64,000 nt of DNA from Burkholderia sp. WAC0059 (lineage in GTDB: Bacteria > Pseudomonadota > Gammaproteobacteria > Burkholderiales > Burkholderiaceae), in contig NZ_PNEO01000009.1 of assembly GCF_002870125.1 (NCBI RefSeq), positions 124,001 to 188,000 of the forward strand, read 5' to 3'. Of this stretch, positions 39,416 through 49,339 are shown in pieces. Within the stretch, counting starts at the first letter, position 1. Every line of letters begins with the position of its first letter. The notes beneath the pieces are model-generated. The model was given only the letters and a program-made list of their open reading frames with translations, did not search any database and was not told the DNA's origin. The position numbers and the translations under genes are program-made.

Positions 39416-41461
39416 ATGTACAGAATCGGTATCGACGTCGGCGGCACCTTCACGGACTTCACCCTCATCGACGAGCAGAGCGGCGACGTGCGCTTTCACA
39501 AGGTGCCCTCGACGCCGCACGATCCGTCCGAGGCGATCGGGCTCGGCATCGCCGAGCTGCTCGAACGCAACGGCGTGGCCGCGCGCGAGGTCGCGCACGT
39601 CGGCCACGGCACCACGGTCGCGACGAACCTCATCATCGAGCGCAAGGGCGCGCGCGTCGGGCTCATCACGACGCGCGGCTTTCGCGACGTGCTGGAGATC
39701 GGCCGGCAAACGCGCCCGAACCTGTTCGACTACGGCGTCGGCAAGCCGCCGGTGCTCGTGCCGCGCGCGGAGCGCATCGAGGTGACCGGGCGGCTCGCCG
39801 CCGACGGCTCGGTGCTCGTGCCGCTCGACGAGGGCGAGGTGCGCGCGGCCGCGCTCGCGCTGCGCGACGCCGGCGTGCAGGCCGTCGCGATCTGCTTTCT
39901 GCATGCCTACCGCAACCCGGCGCACGAGCAGCGCGCGCGGGAGATCGTGCGCGAGGTGCTGCCCGACGTCTACCTGAGCCTCTCGAGCGACGTGCTGCCC
40001 GAGTTCCGCGAATACGAGCGGCTCTCGACCACCATCATCAACGCGGGCGTCGGGCCGAAGATGGCCGTCTACCTGCGCCGCTTCTCCGAGCGCGTCGCGG
40101 CGCTCGGCATCGCGCACGAGCCCTCGACGATCCACTCGAACGGCGGCCTGATGTCGATCGAGACCGTGCGCCGCTACCCGGTGCGCACCTGCCTGTCGGG
40201 CCCCGCGGCCGGCGTGGTCGGCGCGGCCGCGATCGGCGCGGCGATCGGCTTTCCCGACCTCGTCACGTTCGACGTCGGCGGCACGAGCACCGACGTCTCG
40301 CTGATCCACCAGGGCCGCGTGCTGTTCACCTCGAACCGCTCGGTTGCCGGCTACCCGGTGAGAACGCCGATGATCGACATCCACGTGATCGGCGCGGGCG
40401 GCGGCAGCATCGCCTGGCGCGACGACGCCGGCTCGCTGAAAGTCGGCCCGCACAGCGCGGGCGCCTCGCCGGGCCCGGTCGGCTATCTGCGCGGCGGCAC
40501 GCAGCCGACCATCACCGACGCCGAACTCGCGCTGAACCGCCTGAACCCGGTCGCGCTGCTCAAGGGCCGCATGCCCGTGGACGCGGCCGGCGCGCGCGCC
40601 GTCATCGAGCGCGACATCGCGAAGCCGCTCGGCCTCTCGCCCGAGGACGCGGCCGAGGGCATCATCCGCATCGCGACCGCGAACATGGCGCGCGCGATCC
40701 GCTCGGTCTCGACGGAGCGCGGCTACGACCTCTCGAGCTTCGCGCTCTTCGCGTTCGGCGGCGCCGGGCCGATGCACGCGCTCGACGTCGCTGCCGAATG
40801 CCGGATCGGCACGGTAATCGTTCCGCAGGAGCCGGGCACGATGTGCGCGCGCGGCATGCTGCTCGCCGACATCGCGTTCGACTTCGTGCGCAGCGAGATC
40901 GCGCGCGTCGACGAATCGGGCTGGGCGCGCGTCGTCGGCCACTACGCGCAGTTGCGCGAGGACGCCGACGCCTGGCTCGAAGGCGAGCGCGTCGCCGCCG
41001 GCGCGCGCCGCTACGTCGCGACGATCGACGCGCGCTACGTTGGCCAGAACTACGAGGTGCAGGTGCCGATGGACGAGGTTGGCCCCGGCGACTACGCGAG
41101 CTTCGCCGCGGGCTTCGCGGCCGCGCACCGGCGCGAGTACGGCTACCACCTGCCCGAGCGCGCGATCGAGGTCATCAACTGCCGGCTGAAGGCGGTCGGC
41201 ACCGTCATCAAGGCGCCGCTGCAGCGGCGCGCGGGCGGCACGACGCTCGCCGACGCGAAGCTCGGCGAGCGCGAGGTCTACCACGGCGGCGCGCACGGCT
41301 GGCGCGCGAGCCCCGTCTACGACCGCGACCGGCTCGCGTCCGGCACGACCCTCGACGGGCCGGCCGTCGTCGAGGAAATGAGCTCGACGACGGTGATCGG
41401 CCCCGGCCAGCACGCGCGCGTCGACGACTACGGCAACCTCGTCATCCACCTCGGCCATTGA
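39416..41461 (+). CDS. hyuA: Hydantoinase/5-oxoprolinase family subunit A
   Basis: This 681-residue protein is the ATP-binding subunit of the hydantoinase/oxoprolinase family. It opens with YRIGIDVGGTFTDFTLID, an actin-like ATP-binding motif, followed by GHGTTVATNLIIERKGARVG. The mid part has TCLSGPAAGVVGAA and FDVGGTSTDVSLI, and later FGGAGPMHALDVA and EPGTMCARGMLLAD. Length matches HyuA. It opens bonds in cyclic amides such as 5-oxoproline or N-methylhydantoin together with HyuB. The downstream DUF969/DUF979 pair favours 5-oxoproline. Confidence 0.93.
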   Translation: MYRIGIDVGGTFTDFTLIDEQSGDVRFHKVPSTPHDPSEAIGLGIAELLERNGVAAREVAHVGHGTTVATNLIIERKGARVGLITTRGFRDVLEIGRQTRPNLFDYGVGKPPVLVPRAERIEVTGRLAADGSVLVPLDEGEVRAAALALRDAGVQAVAICFLHAYRNPAHEQRAREIVREVLPDVYLSLSSDVLPEFREYERLSTTIINAGVGPKMAVYLRRFSERVAALGIAHEPSTIHSNGGLMSIETVRRYPVRTCLSGPAAGVVGAAAIGAAIGFPDLVTFDVGGTSTDVSLIHQGRVLFTSNRSVAGYPVRTPMIDIHVIGAGGGSIAWRDDAGSLKVGPHSAGASPGPVGYLRGGTQPTITDAELALNRLNPVALLKGRMPVDAAGARAVIERDIAKPLGLSPEDAAEGIIRIATANMARAIRSVSTERGYDLSSFALFAFGGAGPMHALDVAAECRIGTVIVPQEPGTMCARGMLLADIAFDFVRSEIARVDESGWARVVGHYAQLREDADAWLEGERVAAGARRYVATIDARYVGQNYEVQVPMDEVGPGDYASFAAGFAAAHRREYGYHLPERAIEVINCRLKAVGTVIKAPLQRRAGGTTLADAKLGEREVYHGGAHGWRASPVYDRDRLASGTTLDGPAVVEEMSSTTVIGPGQHARVDDYGNLVIHLGH

Positions 41462-41535
41462 CGCATTGATGCACCGCCGCCGGATTCGTCCGGCCCACGT
41501 CGGGCCCACGTCCGGTCAACTCGCAGGAAACGCAC

Positions 41536-43248
41536 ATGAACGCTTCACCGATGCCCGCCGCCGCGCAACCCGCGCTGTACGATCCGGTCGGAATGGAGGT
41601 CTTCAGCAACCGGCTGCTGTCGATCACCGAGGACATGAACAACACGCTCGTGCGCTCGTCGTTCTCGACGAACATCAAGGAACGCCGCGACTGCTCGGTC
41701 GCGCTCTTCGACGCGCGCGGCCGCCTCGTCGTGCAGGGCACGCAGATCCCGATGCACCTGGGCTCGCTCGACGGCGCGGTCAAGGCCGTGCGCGAGCAGT
41801 ATCCGGGCGACGCGATCCGGCCCGGCGACGTGTTCGTCTGCAACGATCCGTATCTCGCCGGCGGCAGCCACCTGCCCGACATCAACATCGTCACGCCGGT
41901 GTTCTCCGGAGGCGAGCTGCGCTTCTTCCTCGCGAACGTCGGCCACCACGCGGACGTCGGCGGCGCGGTGCCGGGTTCGATCGCGGGCGGGCTGCGCTCG
42001 ATCTTCGAGGAGGGCGTGCGCATCCCGGCCGTGCGCATCGTGCGCGAAGGCGTGCTCGAGGCGGACCTGCTGCGCCTCGTCTGCAGCAACACGCGCGACC
42101 CCGAGGAACGCGCGCTCGACCTCAACGTGCAGATCGCGACCAACGCGCGCGGCGCCGACGCGCTCACTGCGCTGATCGCGCAGATGGGGCTCGCAACCGT
42201 GCTGCGCGCCGTCGACGACCTGCTCGCCTACACGCGCATCCGCCTCGCGAAGCGCATCGGCGAGCTGCGCCAGGGCAGCTACCGGTTCGTCAGCGAACTC
42301 GACGACGACGGCCTCGCCGGCGGCGAACCCGTCCCGATCTGCGTGGCCGTGACGATCGAGGGCGAGCGCATCCGCTTCGACTTCACGGGCTCGGCGCGCC
42401 AGGCGCGCGGCGCGCTGAACCTGCCCGACGTCGTGCTGCGCGCGTGCGTCTACTATGCGGTGAAGGCGCTGCTCGACCCGGGCCTGCCCGTCAACGCGGG
42501 GCTTTTCGAGCCGCTCGAAATCTACTCGCCGCCGGGCACGATCACGAACCCGGCCTATCCGGCCGCCGTCGGCGCGCGCTCGATCACGGGACAGAAAGTG
42601 GCCGGCGCGATCTTCGGCGCGTTCCGCGGCGTGCTGCCGCCGGAGAAGATCATGGCGTCGAGCAACGACTGCTGCCCCGCAATCGTGTTCTCGGGGCGCC
42701 TCGCGAGCCGCGCGGGCGAGTTCGTCTACATGGAAACGCTCGGCGGCGGCGGCGGCGCGCGCTACGACGAGGACGGCATGGACGCGATCCACGTGCACCT
42801 GACCAACACGTCGAACCTGCCCGTCGAGGCGCTCGAAAACGAGTACCCGCTGCTGATGGACGAATACGCGCTGATTCCCGACTCGGGCGGCGCCGGCCGC
42901 ACGCGCGGCGGCCTCGGCCTCGCGCGGCAGATCTCGGCGCGCGCCGACGGCATCGTATTCTCGGCGCGCTCGGACAGCCACGTGACGGGCGTCGCCGCGG
43001 GCGTCGCGGGCGGCCTCGACGGCCGGCGCGCGCGGCTCGTGAAGTTCGCCGGCGGCGCGGCGACCGAGCTGCCGTCGAAGACCGCGAACCTGCTGCTCAA
43101 AGCCGGCGAGAGCGTGCGCATCGAGACCTCGGGCGCCGGCGGCTACGGACCGCCCGCCGAGCGCGCGCCGGCTGCGCTCGAACGCGACCTGCGCGACGGC
43201 AAGGTCTCGGGCGCGCAGGCCGATGCCGTCTACCGCGGCGCGCGCTGA
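41536..43248 (+). CDS. hyuB: Hydantoinase/5-oxoprolinase family subunit B
   Basis: This 570-residue protein is the partner subunit of HyuA. Signatures include DPVGMEVFSNRLLSITEDM at the start, SSFSTNIKERRDCSVALFD, GDVFVCNDPYLAGGSHLPD, and FFLANVGHHADVGGAVPGS with metal-binding-type His residues. The C-terminal part has the glycine-rich GGAGRTRGGLGLAR and SGAGGYGP. It starts 74 bases after hyuA and forms one operon with it and with the transporter genes. Confidence 0.93.
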   Translation: MNASPMPAAAQPALYDPVGMEVFSNRLLSITEDMNNTLVRSSFSTNIKERRDCSVALFDARGRLVVQGTQIPMHLGSLDGAVKAVREQYPGDAIRPGDVFVCNDPYLAGGSHLPDINIVTPVFSGGELRFFLANVGHHADVGGAVPGSIAGGLRSIFEEGVRIPAVRIVREGVLEADLLRLVCSNTRDPEERALDLNVQIATNARGADALTALIAQMGLATVLRAVDDLLAYTRIRLAKRIGELRQGSYRFVSELDDDGLAGGEPVPICVAVTIEGERIRFDFTGSARQARGALNLPDVVLRACVYYAVKALLDPGLPVNAGLFEPLEIYSPPGTITNPAYPAAVGARSITGQKVAGAIFGAFRGVLPPEKIMASSNDCCPAIVFSGRLASRAGEFVYMETLGGGGGARYDEDGMDAIHVHLTNTSNLPVEALENEYPLLMDEYALIPDSGGAGRTRGGLGLARQISARADGIVFSARSDSHVTGVAAGVAGGLDGRRARLVKFAGGAATELPSKTANLLLKAGESVRIETSGAGGYGPPAERAPAALERDLRDGKVSGAQADAVYRGAR

Positions 43249-43301
43249 ACGTCCCCGAGCGCCCTTTCCCGCCCCTTCGTCCGATCAGGAGAAAAGAACC
43301 C

Positions 43302-44213
43302 ATGCACGCGACCGTCAGCCTGTGGCCCCTGCTCGGCATTGCCGTCATCGCGGCCGGCTTCTTCCTGCGCTTCAATCCGATGCTCGTCATCGTCTCCTCC
43401 GCGATCGTCACGGCGCTGTGCGCGCACATGAGCGTCGATCGCATCCTCGCCGCGCTCGGCGACGGCTTCATGGAGACGCGCAACCTGCCGCTCATCATCC
43501 TGATGCCGCTCGCGGTGATCGGGCTGCTGGAGCGCCACGGCCTGCGCGAGCACGCGCAGGAATGGATCGCCCGCATCCGGCTCGCGACCACCGGCCGGCT
43601 GCTCGTCGCCTACCTCGTGGTGCGCCAGATCACCTCGGCGTTCGGGCTCTCGAGCCTCGGCGGCGTTCCGCAGATGGTCCGCCCGCTCGTCGCGCCGATG
43701 GCCGAGGGCGCGGCGCTCGCGCGCTACGGCCGGCTGCCCGAGGCGCTGCGCCTCCACATCCGCGCGCTGTGCGCGTCGGCCGACACGATCGGCCTGTTCT
43801 ACGGCGAGGACCTGTTCGTCGCGTTCGGCGGCATCCTGCTGATGCAGACCTTCCTGCGCTCGGTCGGCATCGAGGAGACGCCGCTGCGCATCGCGCTGGC
43901 CGGGCTGCCGACGGCCGCGTGCGCGCTCGTCGTCCACGGCATCCGGCTGTACCGCGTCGACGCGACGCTGAGCCGGCAGCTCGGCGCAGCGACGGCGGGC
44001 GGGGACGGACGGGACGGCCGCGAGGAAACCGACGAGGGCGACAGAAGCGGTGCCGGCGGTGCGGGCAGCAAAAGCGGCACGAGCGGCAAAGGCAGCATAA
44101 GCGGCGAAAGGCGCCCCTACGAAGCGAACGGCGGCCTCGATCTCGACACGCCCGCGCGCGCGGGCGGCGCCGTTTCCGGCAAGGGCGACGACGCGCTCGC
44201 CGCGGGAGACTGA
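43302..44213 (+). CDS. DUF969 family membrane protein, 5-oxoproline transporter-type subunit
   Basis: This 303-residue protein has about six hydrophobic helices in its first 215 residues (for example LLGIAVIAAGFFLRF and LPLIILMPLAVIGLLER) and then a hydrophilic tail of about 75 residues rich in Gly, Ser and Glu. The core matches DUF969, half of a two-gene transporter reported as specific for 5-oxoproline in other proteobacteria. The long Gly-Ser tail is unusual and looks disordered. It is followed after 3 bases by the DUF979 partner. Confidence 0.85.
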   Translation: MHATVSLWPLLGIAVIAAGFFLRFNPMLVIVSSAIVTALCAHMSVDRILAALGDGFMETRNLPLIILMPLAVIGLLERHGLREHAQEWIARIRLATTGRLLVAYLVVRQITSAFGLSSLGGVPQMVRPLVAPMAEGAALARYGRLPEALRLHIRALCASADTIGLFYGEDLFVAFGGILLMQTFLRSVGIEETPLRIALAGLPTAACALVVHGIRLYRVDATLSRQLGAATAGGDGRDGREETDEGDRSGAGGAGSKSGTSGKGSISGERRPYEANGGLDLDTPARAGGAVSGKGDDALAAGD

Positions 44214-44216
44214 GCC

Positions 44217-45167
44217 ATGATCGTCAAGGTCGACTACCTGTTCTGGCTCGCCGGCGCGCTCCTCGCGATCACGTCCGCGATGACGCTCGCCGACCGCGCG
44301 CATCCGAAGCGCTGGACGACGGGCGCGTTCTGGGGCGTGTTCGCGATCCTGTTCCTGTTCGGCGACTGGATGCCGCGCGACGCGGTCGGCGCGCTGATCG
44401 TCGCCGCGACGCTGATCGCCGGTTGCGGCGGCGTCGGCCACGGCGCCGCGCGCACGCTGCCCGACGTCATGCGTCGGCTGAGCGCCCGGCGCCTCGGCAA
44501 CCGGCTCTTCGTCCCCGCGCTCGCAATCCCGCTCGGCACGCTGGCGGGCACGCTGCTGTTCGCGCATGCGCGCATCGGCGGGCACTACCTGTTCGATCCG
44601 AAGAACACGACGCTGATCTCGCTCGGCGCGAGCTGTATCGTCGCCGTCTGGCTCGCGTGCCGGCTCACGGGCGAGACGCTCGCCGAGTCGGTGCGCCAGG
44701 CGCGCGGCCTCACCGAGTCGCTCGGCTGGGCGCTCGTGCTGCCGCAGACGCTCGCAATGGTCGGCCTCGTGTTCGCCGACGCCGGCGTGGGCAAATCGGT
44801 CGCCTACCTGACCGACGCCTACGTGAACACCGACGTGCGCCTCGTCGCGATCGTCGTGTACGTGCTCGGCATGGCGCTCTTCACGATCGCCACGGGCGGC
44901 GCGTTCGCCGCGTTTCCGGTGATGATGGTCGGCGTCGGCGTGCCGATCCTGATCCACGCCTACCACGGCAATCCCGCCGTGATCGCGGCCGTCGGCATGT
45001 TCGCCGGCTACTCGGGCACGCTGCTCACGCCGATGGCCGCGAGCTTCAACGTGGTGCCCGTCGCGCTGCTGTCGCTGCCGGACAAGTACGCGGTGATCCG
45101 CGTACAGATTCCGACCGCGCTGATCCTGCTCGTCGCGAACGTGGCGCTGCTGGACTGGCTGATGTAG
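44217..45167 (+). CDS. DUF979 family membrane protein, 5-oxoproline transporter-type subunit
   Basis: This 316-residue protein has about nine hydrophobic helices, including FWLAGALLAITSAMTLAD, LVLPQTLAMVGLVFADAGVG and GMFAGYSGTLLTPMAASF. The length and order next to DUF969 identify it as the second subunit of the pair. The four-gene operon hyuA-hyuB-DUF969-DUF979 couples uptake to ring opening. Confidence 0.87.
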   Translation: MIVKVDYLFWLAGALLAITSAMTLADRAHPKRWTTGAFWGVFAILFLFGDWMPRDAVGALIVAATLIAGCGGVGHGAARTLPDVMRRLSARRLGNRLFVPALAIPLGTLAGTLLFAHARIGGHYLFDPKNTTLISLGASCIVAVWLACRLTGETLAESVRQARGLTESLGWALVLPQTLAMVGLVFADAGVGKSVAYLTDAYVNTDVRLVAIVVYVLGMALFTIATGGAFAAFPVMMVGVGVPILIHAYHGNPAVIAAVGMFAGYSGTLLTPMAASFNVVPVALLSLPDKYAVIRVQIPTALILLVANVALLDWLM

Positions 45168-45590
45168 GCGCGGCGGCCGGGGCACGCGGCCGTCTCCGGT
45201 ATGGGCGGTAGCCGACAGGCAGTCCGCCGCCCCTCGCCCGCGCGATCTACGCGGTCCGCGCCGCCGGTGCCCTTCGTACCCTTCGCGCCGTTCAGCCCCC
45301 TCTGCAACACCCTCGCCATCCGCCCCAACCCGCACCAGCGCATACCACAGCACGTGCCCGCCCGCGCCACCGGCCTCGCGCCGCTCCGGCCGGCCGCCGT
45401 CTCCTTGCCCGCGCCGCCCTCCCGATTCCCCCCAGGGCGACATTTCTATTTTGGATTGCCATGATACGGACCGCGCCCGCGCGCCTCGCGCCGGTGTCGC
45501 GCACCGGCGGGAAGCCCTCGCGGACGAGCTTTCCCGGCACCGAATCCTGGCCTCGCGGCCTGTACGGGCAGACTCGATGGGGAGCCGCAA
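45168..45590. promoter_or_regulatory. Intergenic region upstream of the LysR gene at 45591
   Basis: About 420 bases with no supportable gene. An AT-rich patch at about 45441-45470 (TTTCTATTTTGGATTG) may belong to the promoter. GGGGAG at 45579-45584 is the ribosome-binding site of the TTG-started LysR gene. No clear terminator after the DUF979 gene was found. Confidence 0.45.
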
Positions 45591-46505
45591 TTGGAAATCG
45601 CCTGGCTGGAAGACTTTCTGGCCCTGAGCCGGTCGCTGAATTTTTCGCGCACGGCCGAAATACGCAACCTGACGCAGCCCGCGCTGAGCCGGCGCATCAG
45701 GCAACTGGAGAGCTGGCTCGGCGTTACGCTGATCGACCGCAGCAGCCACCCGGCCTCGCTGACCGACGAGGGCCGCAGCTTCCGCCGCGTGGCCGAGGAG
45801 GTGCTGCGTAACCTGCACGAGGAGCGCGACTACTACCAGGGGCGCATCCTCACGCGGCGCAAGCCGTTCGTCTCGTTCGCGATGGTGCACACGCTGGCCT
45901 TCAGCTTCTATCCCGACTGGATCGGCGAGATGGAGCGGCACATCGGCGAGCTGCGCACCCAGGTCGTCTGCTCCAGCACGCACGGCTGCATGCAGGCGCT
46001 GACCTCGGGCACCATCGACTTCTTCCTCTCCTACCTGCATCCGGCGTGGCCGCTCGCGCTCGACGAGCAGCAGTACCCGTCGCTGCGCATCGACACCGAA
46101 AAACTCGTTCCGGTCTGCGCGCCCGACGAGCGCGGCCGTCCGCGGTACGACCTCGACGAAGCCGGCGACGAGGCCATTCCCTATCTGGAATGCGGCCCGA
46201 ACACCATCACGGCGAAGATGGTCGAGGTGGTCCTGAAGTCCCGCGATCCGCGCCCCATCCTGGAGACGCGCTACCGCAACACGATCTCGGCCGCGCTCAA
46301 GGCCATGGCCGTCAAGGGCTACGGCGTGACCTGGCTGCCCGGCTGCGCGGTGGTCGACGAGCTTCGCGACGGCCGGCTCGTCAGCGCCGGATCGGAAGAC
46401 TGGTCGCTGCCGATGGAGCTGCGCATCTATCGCAGCCGGCGCTACGTCGGCGGCAGCAGCGACAAGGAGCGGCTCTGGGAGCAGTGCCGCGCGCAATACG
46501 CGTAG
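45591..46505 (+). CDS. LysR-family transcriptional regulator
   Basis: This 304-residue regulator has its HTH at about residues 1-60 (AWLEDFLALSRSLNFSRTAE, TQPALSRRIRQLESWLG) and an effector domain from about 88. The start is a TTG supported by GGGGAG 6 bases upstream and by the position of the HTH. It reads in the same direction as the ABC-transporter and dehydrogenase genes that follow 165 bases later, and likely regulates them. Confidence 0.9.
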   Translation: MEIAWLEDFLALSRSLNFSRTAEIRNLTQPALSRRIRQLESWLGVTLIDRSSHPASLTDEGRSFRRVAEEVLRNLHEERDYYQGRILTRRKPFVSFAMVHTLAFSFYPDWIGEMERHIGELRTQVVCSSTHGCMQALTSGTIDFFLSYLHPAWPLALDEQQYPSLRIDTEKLVPVCAPDERGRPRYDLDEAGDEAIPYLECGPNTITAKMVEVVLKSRDPRPILETRYRNTISAALKAMAVKGYGVTWLPGCAVVDELRDGRLVSAGSEDWSLPMELRIYRSRRYVGGSSDKERLWEQCRAQYA

Positions 46506-46670
46506 CGCGCCGCGCCGTTCGCCTAACACCCCCCGCGCATTCGCGCTATGCCGTTCCGGTATGGACTATCTTTTGTTTCTATTTCCTATCCGCGGCGCTC
46601 CGTTCCTAGAATGGCCCGACATCCCGATAGCGGGTACGTGCACACCTCAACCCTCACGGAGCACCGCATC

Positions 46671-47498
46671 ATGGCGAGAAGAAACAGGTTCAAGGGCTGG
46701 CTGGCCGCCGCCGCATCGCTCGTGCTGGCCACAGCGGCGTTGCTCGCGCCGGCCGGCGAGGCCGTCGCGCAGACGCCGGCCCAGGAGCAGGGCGACATGG
46801 CCCGCATCCTCCAGACCAAAGTCGTGCGCATCGGCGCGATCGAAGCCTTTCCGTACTACCGGCACGATCTGAAAACCGACAAGTGGATCGGCATCATGCC
46901 GGAGCTGTTCGAGCTCATGTTCGGCGCGATCGGCGTGAAGGTGGAATACGTCACGACCGACTGGGGCACCGCTGCGGCCGGCCTGCAGTCCGGGAAATTC
47001 GATCTCGTGGGCGGCTACAACGTCACGCCGCAGCGCGCGCTGGCCGTGGACTTCACCGACCCGCTCGCCGCCAGCCGGATCGGCCTGCTCACGCTCAAGA
47101 CGCCGGGCCCCGAGTACGCGTCGTGGGCGACGCTCGACCGACCCGCGTTCCGGGTCGCCGCCGTCGACGGCGCGGCCACGACGCGCGCCGCGCAAAAGGT
47201 GCTGCCGCACGCGACCTGGACGCTCGTCCAGACCAACGACGCGATGCTGATGGAGCTCGAAAGCGGGCGCGTCGACGCGATTCTCTCGAACGAGCCGACG
47301 CTCTCGCTCTACATGCAGTCGCGCGGCCAGGGACACCTGGTCATCCCGAAGAACGCGATCGCCTCGCCCGTGAGCATCGCGCTGCGCCGCGGCAACCCCG
47401 ACCTGCGCCAGTGGCTCGACTACGCGATCCAGTACTACCAGGCCGACGGCTCGCTCAAGGCCATCTGGAACAAGTACCTGCCGGGGAGCCAGCCGTGA
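46671..47498 (+). CDS. ABC transporter periplasmic amino-acid/opine-binding protein
   Basis: This 275-residue protein has a signal peptide (about 1-35, ending in AVAQ) and a family 3 solute-binding fold: VVRIGAIEAFPYYRHD, WIGIMPELFELMFGAIGVKVEYV, FDLVGGYNVTPQRALAVDFT and RVDAILSNEPTLS. ATG 46671 has GGAG 9 bases upstream and starts the signal peptide. It overlaps the ATPase gene by GTGA. The family binds amino acids and opines in the periplasm. Confidence 0.9.
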   Translation: MARRNRFKGWLAAAASLVLATAALLAPAGEAVAQTPAQEQGDMARILQTKVVRIGAIEAFPYYRHDLKTDKWIGIMPELFELMFGAIGVKVEYVTTDWGTAAAGLQSGKFDLVGGYNVTPQRALAVDFTDPLAASRIGLLTLKTPGPEYASWATLDRPAFRVAAVDGAATTRAAQKVLPHATWTLVQTNDAMLMELESGRVDAILSNEPTLSLYMQSRGQGHLVIPKNAIASPVSIALRRGNPDLRQWLDYAIQYYQADGSLKAIWNKYLPGSQP

Positions 47499-48298
47499 GC
47501 GACGCCGACCGCGCGGACGACCCGCCGCTGCTGGCCATCCGCGAGCTGCGCAAGCAGTACGGCGGCGTGGAGGTGCTCAAGGGCGTCTCGCTCGACGTGC
47601 GGCGCCGGCAGATCGTCGGGTTCATCGGCGCGAGCGGCTCGGGCAAGTCGACGCTGCTGCGATGTATCAACATGCTGGAGACGCCCACCTCGGGCGAGAT
47701 CGTGCTCGACGGCGAGCCCGTCGGGTTTCGCCCGACGCCCTCGGGCCGGCGCGCGCTGACGCACGGCGAGCTGAGCCGCCAGCGCCGGCAGATGGCGATG
47801 GTGTTCCAGCAGTTCAATCTCTGGCCGCACAAGACCGCGCTCGAAAACGTGATGGAAGGGCCGGTCGTGGTCAAGGGCGTGCCGAAGGAGGCCGCGCGCG
47901 AGCTCGGCATCCGCCTGCTGCAGAAGGTCGGGCTCGGCGAGCGGCTGCACGCCTATCCGAGCCGGCTCTCCGGCGGCCAGCAGCAGCGCGTCGGCATCGC
48001 GCGGGCGCTGGCGCTGGAGCCGAAGATCCTGCTGCTCGACGAGCCCACCTCGGCCCTCGACCCCGAACTCGTCGCCGACGTGCTCGAAGTGATCCGCAAT
48101 CTCGCGAGCGAAGGCCAGACGATGATCGTCGTCACCCACGAGATGGGGTTCGCGCACGAGGTCTGCGACCACATCGTGTTCCTCGAGCACGGCGTGATCG
48201 CCGACAGCGGGCCCGCCTCGCACATCTTCGGCGCGACCGACAACCCGAGAACGCGCGCCTTCGTGAGCCGCTACCTCGGCCAGCGCGACGGCCGCTGA
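47495..48298 (+). CDS. ABC transporter ATP-binding protein, polar amino acid type
   Basis: This 267-residue ATPase of the GlnQ/HisP type has Walker A GASGSGKST near residue 48, Q-loop VFQQFNLWPHK, signature LSGGQQQR, Walker B ILLLDEPTSALDPE and the switch His in VTHEMGF. The GTG start overlaps the upstream TGA (GTGA) and has GGGGAG in front. It energises the permease encoded next. Confidence 0.95.
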   Translation: MSDADRADDPPLLAIRELRKQYGGVEVLKGVSLDVRRRQIVGFIGASGSGKSTLLRCINMLETPTSGEIVLDGEPVGFRPTPSGRRALTHGELSRQRRQMAMVFQQFNLWPHKTALENVMEGPVVVKGVPKEAARELGIRLLQKVGLGERLHAYPSRLSGGQQQRVGIARALALEPKILLLDEPTSALDPELVADVLEVIRNLASEGQTMIVVTHEMGFAHEVCDHIVFLEHGVIADSGPASHIFGATDNPRTRAFVSRYLGQRDGR

Positions 48299-48366
48299 GC
48301 GCCATCCACCGCCACCGACGAAGCCCGGCGGCCCGAGCGGCCGCCCGCACAAGGAAGAGATACGCC

Positions 48367-49047
48367 GTGGGAACGATTGCCTATCACTGGGATTTCAGCG
48401 TCATCTGGGAATACCGCGACGTGCTGCTCAAAGGCCTGCGCATCACGCTGCTGATCGCGCTGCTCACGATCCTGCTCGGCGTGGCCGGCGGCATCGTGCT
48501 CGCGCTCCTGCGCGCCTCGCGCCTGCGCGGGCTCGCCCTCGCCGTCGGCGCGGTGATCGAGCTGGTGCGCGCCGTGCCGCCGCTCGTGCTGCTCGTGTGG
48601 ATCTACTACTGCCTGCCGATCCTGACCGGCCTCTCGTTCAGCGCCTTCCACACGGCGGTGCTCGCGCTCGCCGTCTACAGCGCGGTGTTCTACGCCGAGA
48701 TATTCCGCGCGGGCATCCAGTCGATCGAAAAGGGCTACCTCGAAGCGGCCCACTCGGTCGGCATGAGCCGCTGGCAGATCCTGCGTCGGATCGTCGGCCC
48801 GCTCGCGTTCCAGAAAATCTTCCCGCCGCTCGTGAGCCAGTGCGTGCTCGTGGTCAAGAACACCTCGCTCGTGGGCTACGTGGCCGTGGCCGACATCCTC
48901 TACCAGGGCCAGCAGATCAGCGTGCAGGCGTTCCGACCGATGGAGGTGCTCACCGCCGTGGCCGTGATGTTCCTCGTCATCATCGTGCCGCTGACCGTGG
49001 CCGCGAACCTGATGGAATCGCACTACCGCCGCAAGTATTACGGCTGA
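48367..49047 (+). CDS. ABC transporter permease, polar amino acid type
   Basis: This 226-residue permease has about five helices and the EAA loop EAAHSVGMSRWQILRRIVGP that contacts the ATPase. The N-terminal LLKGLRITLLIALLTILLG and ELVRAVPPLVLLVWIYY are typical of the HisM/HisQ family. GTG 48367 has AGGAAGAG upstream. Only one permease gene is present, so it probably forms a homodimer. Confidence 0.93.
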   Translation: MGTIAYHWDFSVIWEYRDVLLKGLRITLLIALLTILLGVAGGIVLALLRASRLRGLALAVGAVIELVRAVPPLVLLVWIYYCLPILTGLSFSAFHTAVLALAVYSAVFYAEIFRAGIQSIEKGYLEAAHSVGMSRWQILRRIVGPLAFQKIFPPLVSQCVLVVKNTSLVGYVAVADILYQGQQISVQAFRPMEVLTAVAVMFLVIIVPLTVAANLMESHYRRKYYG

Positions 49048-49095
49048 CCACGACGCCTCATCCTCATTCAACGACATCCACGAAACGGAGTTGCC

Positions 49096-49308
49096 ATGCC
49101 TTACGTCAAGATCGAAATGCTCAAGGGTCGCTCGCCGGAACAGAAGGCCAGCATCGCGAAGATCGTCACCGACGCGCTCGTCGAACACGGCGGCGCCAAG
49201 CCCGAGAGCGTGTTCGTCGTGTTCGACGACTACGAACCGAGCGACTGGGCCGTCGGCGGCACGCCGATCTCGCAGCGCAAGCCGACGCCGCCCGCGTCGA
49301 AGTCCTGA
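49096..49308 (+). CDS. 4-oxalocrotonate tautomerase family protein
   Basis: This 70-residue protein starts MPYVKIEML, leaving the catalytic Pro at the N terminus after Met removal. GRSPEQKASIAKIVTDALVEH and the FDDYEPSDWAVGG segment fit the family. ATG 49096 has CGGAG upstream. Located between a transporter and oxidoreductases, it may tautomerise an enamine/imine product of the dehydrogenases. Confidence 0.9.
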   Translation: MPYVKIEMLKGRSPEQKASIAKIVTDALVEHGGAKPESVFVVFDDYEPSDWAVGGTPISQRKPTPPASKS

Positions 49309-49339
49309 ACGGCACGCATCGAACGATAAAAAGGCGGTC

